A DNA stretch of 16,084 bases. It comes from Gallionellaceae bacterium UBA5126. GTDB taxonomy: Bacteria; Pseudomonadota; Gammaproteobacteria; Burkholderiales; Gallionellaceae. Shown piece after piece: positions 12,239 to 16,084 of the stretch; position 1 is the first letter of the stretch, and every line of letters begins with the position of its first letter. A program made the position numbers and the translations under genes. The notes below the pieces were generated by a model that did not search any database, was not told where the DNA came from, and saw nothing but the letters and a program-made list of their open reading frames with translations. The stretch lies in assembly GCA_002414205.1 (NCBI GenBank), contig DHYQ01000109.1, forward strand, positions 13,395 through 29,478, given 5' to 3'.

Positions 12239-13714
12239 TTACAGGTTGTAAGCGCGTTCGCCGTGGGTGCTGGTGTCCAGCCCTTCGCGTTCGGCTTCTT
12301 CAGCGACCCGCAGACCCATGGTCATGTCGATCAGCTTGAACAGGATGAAGCTAACGATACCGGACCACAGGATGGTGGTCCCCACACCCCAGGCTTGGCT
12401 CATCAGTTGGCCGGAGATGGAGTATTCGCCCACCTTGCCAGCGGCGTAGTCAAACACACCGGTGCCGCCCAGACTAGGCGAAGCCAGCACGCCGGTTGCC
12501 AAGGCACCCAGGATACCGCCCACACCGTGCACACCGAAGACGTCCAGCGAGTCGTCGATGCCCAGCAGCTTCTTCAGGCCCGTCACACCCCACAAGCACA
12601 ATACGCCAGCCACCAGACCCAGCACGATGGCACCCATCGGGCCGATGAAGCCGCAAGCAGGGGTCACCGCAACCAGACCAGCAACCGCACCGGAGGCCAG
12701 ACCCAGCATGCTGGGCTTACCCTTGTGCAGCCATTCGGCCATCATCCAGGAGAACGCTGCCGCAGCGGTCGCCACCACAGTGTTGACCATCGCCAGCACA
12801 GCAGTGCCGGTAGCTTCCAGGTTAGAGCCCGCGTTGAAGCCGAACCAGCCCACCCACAACAGGGACGCGCCGATCATGGTCATGGTCAGGCTGTGCGGCG
12901 CCATGGCTTCCTTGCCGTAGCCAATACGCTTGCCCAGTACGATCGCGCCCATCAATGCAGCCATGGCGGCGTTGATATGCACCACGGTACCACCGGCGAA
13001 GTCCAGTGCACCCTTGCCGAACAAGAAGCCGGAAGGATCTGCATAAGCGGAAGGGCCGCCCCAGAACCACACCATGTGCGCCACCGGGATGTAGGAGAAG
13101 GTGAACCACAGCACGGAGAACACCAGCAGCGCGGAGAACTTGATGCGCTCGGCAAAGCCGCCGACGATCAGCGCCACGGTAATGGCGGCAAAGGTCAATT
13201 GGAACACCATGAACAGCATTTCGGGAATTACCACACCCTTGCTGAAGGTTTCGACGGTGGATTCCACAGTCATGCCGGACAGGAACAGCTTGGAGAAACC
13301 GCCGACAAAGCTGTTCAGGCCGCCGCCACCGGTAAAGGCCAGGCTGTAGCCATACGTCACCCACAGGATGGCGATGACGCAGAAGATGCTGAACACTTGC
13401 GCCAAGACGGACAGCATATTTTTAACGCGCACCAAGCCGCCGTAGAACAGGGCCAGACCGGGCAGGGTCATCAAAATCACCAGAATGGTGGAAACCAGCA
13501 TCCAGGCGGTGTCACCCTTGTTGGGGACTGGGGCTGGGGCAGCCGCAGCCACCGTGCTGGCGGCATCTGCCACCGCAGACGTTGCCGCCACTGTTGCAGC
13601 ACTGGCGGCTGTCGCAACGGCAGAAACGGCAGACGCCATCTCATCCGCCATTGCCAGACCAGACCAACTACCTAAAGCAGCCAAACCACCGAATAAAGCC
13701 AAAGACTTTTTCAT
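12239..13714 (-). CDS. amtB: Ammonium transporter, Amt family
   Basis: 491 aa. ATG at 13714 is preferred (AGGAG 6 nt away) over the adjacent ATG at 13717. A signal peptide (cut near A23) is followed by an unusual Ala-rich stretch, about 26-62, then the transmembrane core. Family marks are GLALFYGGLVRVKNMLSVL, HMVWFWGG, DFAGGTVVHINA, WVGWFGFNAGS, and DVFGVHGVGGILG. The pore twin histidines are H246 and H396; their 150-residue spacing equals that of H168 and H318 in E. coli AmtB. It conducts ammonium/ammonia across the inner membrane and would be gated by the GlnK encoded 11 nt upstream. It is the last gene of the operon. Confidence 0.95.
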   Translation of the reverse strand: MKKSLALFGGLAALGSWSGLAMADEMASAVSAVATAASAATVAATSAVADAASTVAAAAPAPVPNKGDTAWMLVSTILVILMTLPGLALFYGGLVRVKNMLSVLAQVFSIFCVIAILWVTYGYSLAFTGGGGLNSFVGGFSKLFLSGMTVESTVETFSKGVVIPEMLFMVFQLTFAAITVALIVGGFAERIKFSALLVFSVLWFTFSYIPVAHMVWFWGGPSAYADPSGFLFGKGALDFAGGTVVHINAAMAALMGAIVLGKRIGYGKEAMAPHSLTMTMIGASLLWVGWFGFNAGSNLEATGTAVLAMVNTVVATAAAAFSWMMAEWLHKGKPSMLGLASGAVAGLVAVTPACGFIGPMGAIVLGLVAGVLCLWGVTGLKKLLGIDDSLDVFGVHGVGGILGALATGVLASPSLGGTGVFDYAAGKVGEYSISGQLMSQAWGVGTTILWSGIVSFILFKLIDMTMGLRVAEEAEREGLDTSTHGERAYNL

Positions 13715-13725
13715 CATGCTCTCCT

Positions 13726-14130
<405 letters not shown>

Positions 14131-14145
14131 TTAAATTTGCGGGGT

Positions 14146-14925
14146 TTAGAAGGAACGGGTCAGAGACAGGACTGCGGTGCCCTTGCTCCAAACCTGACCA
14201 GTGGTACCGGTGTAGGCAGCGGCATTGGCGTTGGTCTTGCTGTAAGCCAGACCGAACACATAACCATTCACGTCCTTGGTGACGCCCAGTTTGTAGTCGC
14301 TATAGGACGCGAAGGAGTTAGCCGTGTTGGCGACGGTATTGAAACCCTTGAAGGTTTGGCGACCCACATGCGCTTGTACCGCAAAGCCGGTATCTGCAAT
14401 CGGGTAATTGGCGCTCAGGTCGATGTAGCTGGAGCCCTTGGAATTGGCATAACCGAAGGTATTACCAACGCTGTAGGAATACTTGGCGGTCAGCCACTTC
14501 CAGCCCAAGGCACCATAGATTTCGTTGGTATCCGCCTTCACCAGACCCGATGCAGCGGGGAAGGTGTAGTTGCCGGGATAGTTATAGCGCAGGAAACCCA
14601 CGTCATAAGTGAAATCATCGGCAAAACTGTTCTTGAAGCCAAAGTAGGTATCCACTTCCAAGCTAGAGCTACCGGTAGCAGGGCCGCCGCCGGAAATCCA
14701 ACTGATATTGGAACCCCATACACCGGCGTAAAAACCGCTGGCGTGGCTGTAGTCAAAACCACCTTGCAGGGCAGCGCCGTTGTCAGTTTGCGAAATGCCA
14801 CGGTAGAGGTAATTGGAAACCAGCGCGGCGTTGGCGGTAAAGGTGTGGGGGGAAGCATCCGCCGCAGAAGCGACTGCGGGCACAGCCAAAACGGACAACA
14901 ACAGGGTTTGCAGCAATTTGTTCAT
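14146..14925 (-). CDS. TorF-family putative outer-membrane porin
   Basis: 259 aa. ATG at 14925 opens a clean signal peptide (cut near ASA, residue 21) and has AGGA 8 nt upstream; the longer frame to 14955 spoils the signal. The mature part begins with FTANAALVSNYLYRGISQTDNGAALQGG, the hallmark of the TorF/Gcw_chp family, and shows alternating amphipathic strands with many Tyr, Gly and Ser. It ends in Phe (LSLTRSF), the usual outer-membrane beta-barrel signal. It probably lets small solutes cross the outer membrane; being first in an operon with glnK–amtB suggests a role in nitrogen uptake. Confidence 0.88.
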   Translation of the reverse strand: MNKLLQTLLLSVLAVPAVASAADASPHTFTANAALVSNYLYRGISQTDNGAALQGGFDYSHASGFYAGVWGSNISWISGGGPATGSSSLEVDTYFGFKNSFADDFTYDVGFLRYNYPGNYTFPAASGLVKADTNEIYGALGWKWLTAKYSYSVGNTFGYANSKGSSYIDLSANYPIADTGFAVQAHVGRQTFKGFNTVANTANSFASYSDYKLGVTKDVNGYVFGLAYSKTNANAAAYTGTTGQVWSKGTAVLSLTRSF

Positions 14926-14985
14926 GGTGTTTCCTTTCAGATTAGAGATTATCAAAACGGTGCAAGTTTTCCGTGCCTATTCCTA

Positions 14986-15001
14986 AGCACTAAGCGTGCC
15001 A
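14986..15001 (-). promoter_or_regulatory. Sigma-54 (-24/-12) promoter of the porin–glnK–amtB operon
   Basis: Reading leftward, TGGCACGCTTAGTGCT matches the consensus TGGCACG-N4-TTGCW except for one base. The invariant GG and GC pairs are correctly spaced. The predicted start of transcription near 14975 gives a leader of about 50 nt. A T/A-rich tract at 15002-15010 adjoins it. Confidence 0.78.
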
Positions 15002-15063
15002 CATTTTTTTTACTTTAGAAACATGACGTTAGAGGGCCGTCGCCAAATCACCCCCTGCCGACC

Positions 15064-15078
15064 GCACCAATTTTACGC
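15064..15078 (-). promoter_or_regulatory. Second, degenerate NtrC-like site
   Basis: GCGT-N7-GTGC read leftward: one half-site perfect, the other with two mismatches. Its centre is 31 bp, about three helical turns, from the better site at 15095. Confidence 0.45.
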
Positions 15079-15094
15079 GTGTTAACGAAGCGAC

Positions 15095-15109
15095 GCACCG
15101 AGTCTGTGC
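15095..15109 (-). promoter_or_regulatory. NtrC-like enhancer site
   Basis: GCAC-N7-GTGC, with flanking TT and G, matches the NtrC dyad core exactly. Its centre is about 127 bp upstream of the predicted sigma-54 transcription start, a normal enhancer distance. It overlaps the region upstream of the ubiK promoter. Confidence 0.6.
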
Positions 15110-15128
15110 AATTTTGCCGGATGGAATT

Positions 15129-15137
15129 TGCTATGAT
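15129..15137 (+). promoter_or_regulatory. Extended -10 promoter of ubiK
   Basis: TGCTATGAT is an extended -10 match about 60 nt before the ubiK ATG; no good -35 is seen. Transcription would start near 15144 and run away from the nitrogen operon. Confidence 0.5.
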
Positions 15138-15197
15138 GCGCCACCATGCAGGGCGCTCTTTCCCCCCCTTTTTAATCCTCTGACAGGAGAAGCGACG

Positions 15198-15443
15198 ATG
15201 TTGAGCAGCAAGATATTTGAGGACATGACCAACAAATTGCAGGACTTGGTCAACAGCGGCCCCGCCAAGGATATGGAGCGCAATCTGCACGCGCTACTGA
15301 TGCAGGGCATTAGCAAAATGGAATTGGTCAGCCGCGAAGAATTCGAGGTGCAAAGCCAAGTACTGGCGCGCACCCGCGAGCAGTTGCAGGCACTGGAAGC
15401 CCGCGTGGCCGAGTTGGAAGCGGCGCGTCCCGCTGCGGAGTAA
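15198..15443 (+). CDS. ubiK: Ubiquinone biosynthesis accessory factor UbiK
   Basis: 81 aa. ATG at 15198 has AGGAG 8 nt upstream; the open frame begins earlier but without a site. UbiK (formerly YqiC) is a small coiled-coil protein that assists ubiquinone synthesis with UbiJ at or near the membrane. The sequence MLSSKIFEDMTNKLQDLV...DMERNLHALLMQGISKMELVSREEFEVQ is characteristic. The C-terminal half is a heptad-rich coiled coil (LARTREQLQALEARVAELEA). It lies 3 nt before yifB, so the two are probably co-transcribed. Confidence 0.93.
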   Translation: MLSSKIFEDMTNKLQDLVNSGPAKDMERNLHALLMQGISKMELVSREEFEVQSQVLARTREQLQALEARVAELEAARPAAE

Positions 15444-15446
15444 GCC

Positions 15447-16084
15447 ATGAGTCTGGCGGTGGTGTATAGCCGCGCCCTGTCCGGCATGGAGGCGACCTTG
15501 GTGACGGTGGAGGTGCACCTCGCCAACGGCTTGCCGTCCTTCACGCTGGTCGGGCTGCCGGACATCGAAGTCAAGGAAAGCCGCGACCGGGTGCGCGCCG
15601 CGCTGCAAAACTGCCAGTTTGATTTCCCCGCCCGCCGCATCACGGTCAACCTTGCCCCGGCGGATTTGCCCAAGGAAAGCGGGCGCTTTGATTTGCCCAT
15701 CGCGCTGGGCATTCTGGCCGCCACCGGACAGATTCCCGCCAACCGCCTGGCAGAATATGAGTATGCCGGTGAGTTGGCGCTCACCGGCGAGTTGCGCCCC
15801 ATCCGTGGCGCGCTGGCCATGACCTACCGCGCCGCCAGCAGCGGGCGCGCTTTTATCCTGCCGCAAGCCAGTGCCGCCGAGGCCGCGCTGGTCAAGGATG
15901 CAGTGGTGTATCCGGCGCAAAGTTTGTTGCAGGTAGTGGCGCACCTGACCGGGCGCGAGTTGCTACAACCGTTGGCGGCACAGGCGCACAGCGTCGCGCC
16001 GCACTACCCCGACATGTGCGAGGTGAAAGGCCAGTTGCAAGCGCGCCGGGTGCTGGAAGTCGCCGCCGCTGGCGAGCACAGCGT
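15447..16084 (+). CDS. yifB: YifB/ComM-family Mg-chelatase-like AAA ATPase, 3' part outside the window
   Basis: The first 212 codons of a protein usually about 500 aa long. The start MSLAVVYSRALSGMEATLVTVEVHL, then GLPSFTLVGLPDIEVKESRDRVRAAL, NLAPADLPKESGRFDLPIALGILAA and YAGELALTGELRPIRGAL are the conserved N-terminal ChlI-like domain. The window ends at VAAAGEHSV, just before the expected Walker A loop, so ATPase motifs cannot be checked. In naturally competent bacteria ComM is a helicase promoting branch migration of incoming DNA; that role here is inferred from family only. The start is 3 nt after the ubiK stop. Confidence 0.93.
   Translation, partial: MSLAVVYSRALSGMEATLVTVEVHLANGLPSFTLVGLPDIEVKESRDRVRAALQNCQFDFPARRITVNLAPADLPKESGRFDLPIALGILAATGQIPANRLAEYEYAGELALTGELRPIRGALAMTYRAASSGRAFILPQASAAEAALVKDAVVYPAQSLLQVVAHLTGRELLQPLAAQAHSVAPHYPDMCEVKGQLQARRVLEVAAAGEHS

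Noticed and set aside
12263..13675. Plus-strand open frame of 470 codons opposite amtB
   Set aside because: Composition is dominated by His, Gln and Gly with no motif; it mirrors the highly conserved amtB gene.
14137..15018. Plus-strand open frame of 293 codons opposite the porin
   Set aside because: The minus strand encodes a porin with signal peptide and terminal Phe; the plus frame lacks any ribosome site or family feature.

Overview
The window looks like chromosomal DNA of a GC-rich, probably betaproteobacterial, Gram-negative organism. Evidence: a ubiK–yifB pair divergent from a TorF-type porin–PII–Amt operon (an arrangement I recall from betaproteobacteria), an outer-membrane-type porin ending in Phe, a sigma-54/NtrC-like nitrogen promoter, and thiL–pgpA coupling. 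I cannot name a genus from sequence alone.

Layout. (1) Positions 1-6181, minus strand, is one tightly packed directon read right to left: thiL, pgpA (17-nt overlap), an exported thermonuclease (10-nt overlap), maf (1-nt gap), a two-transmembrane SLATT/DUF4231-like protein (22-nt gap) and a large MmeI-family (Type IIL/IIG) restriction-modification protein cut by the left edge. Housekeeping genes therefore lead into what looks like a small DNA-defence tail. (2) 6182-9680, minus strand, is an accessory block of two secreted lectin-like genes. The upstream gene (289 aa) has three near-identical 43-residue repeats plus a ricin-type trefoil. The downstream gene (700 aa) has rhamnose-lectin-like Cys modules, Pro/Asn-rich NPFAG-type linkers and a related ricin-type trefoil. 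On its right side lies a decayed copy of the thiL 5' end in the same orientation as thiL, so the block is bracketed by direct repeats of the thiL start. (3) 9837-12064, plus strand, is a two-component pair: a soluble CBS-domain histidine kinase and a double-receiver regulator with no output domain. It ends in a convergent terminator zone. (4) 12239-14925, minus strand, is a nitrogen operon of TorF-type porin, glnK and amtB. It has a close sigma-54 -24/-12 match, two GCAC-N7-GTGC-like NtrC sites 31 bp apart upstream, an attenuator-like pair of competing hairpins between porin and glnK, and a strong intrinsic terminator after amtB. (5) 15198-16084, plus strand, is ubiK followed by the 5' part of a yifB/comM-type AAA ATPase, cut by the right edge.

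How the parts work together. The porin would admit small solutes across the outer membrane, AmtB would move ammonium across the inner membrane, and GlnK would gate AmtB, all under nitrogen control. The MmeI-like enzyme would methylate and cut DNA on its own, and the SLATT-like gene next to it is the most likely uncharacterised partner. The lectin block probably concerns surface or glycan interaction and appears to be an insertion beside thiL.
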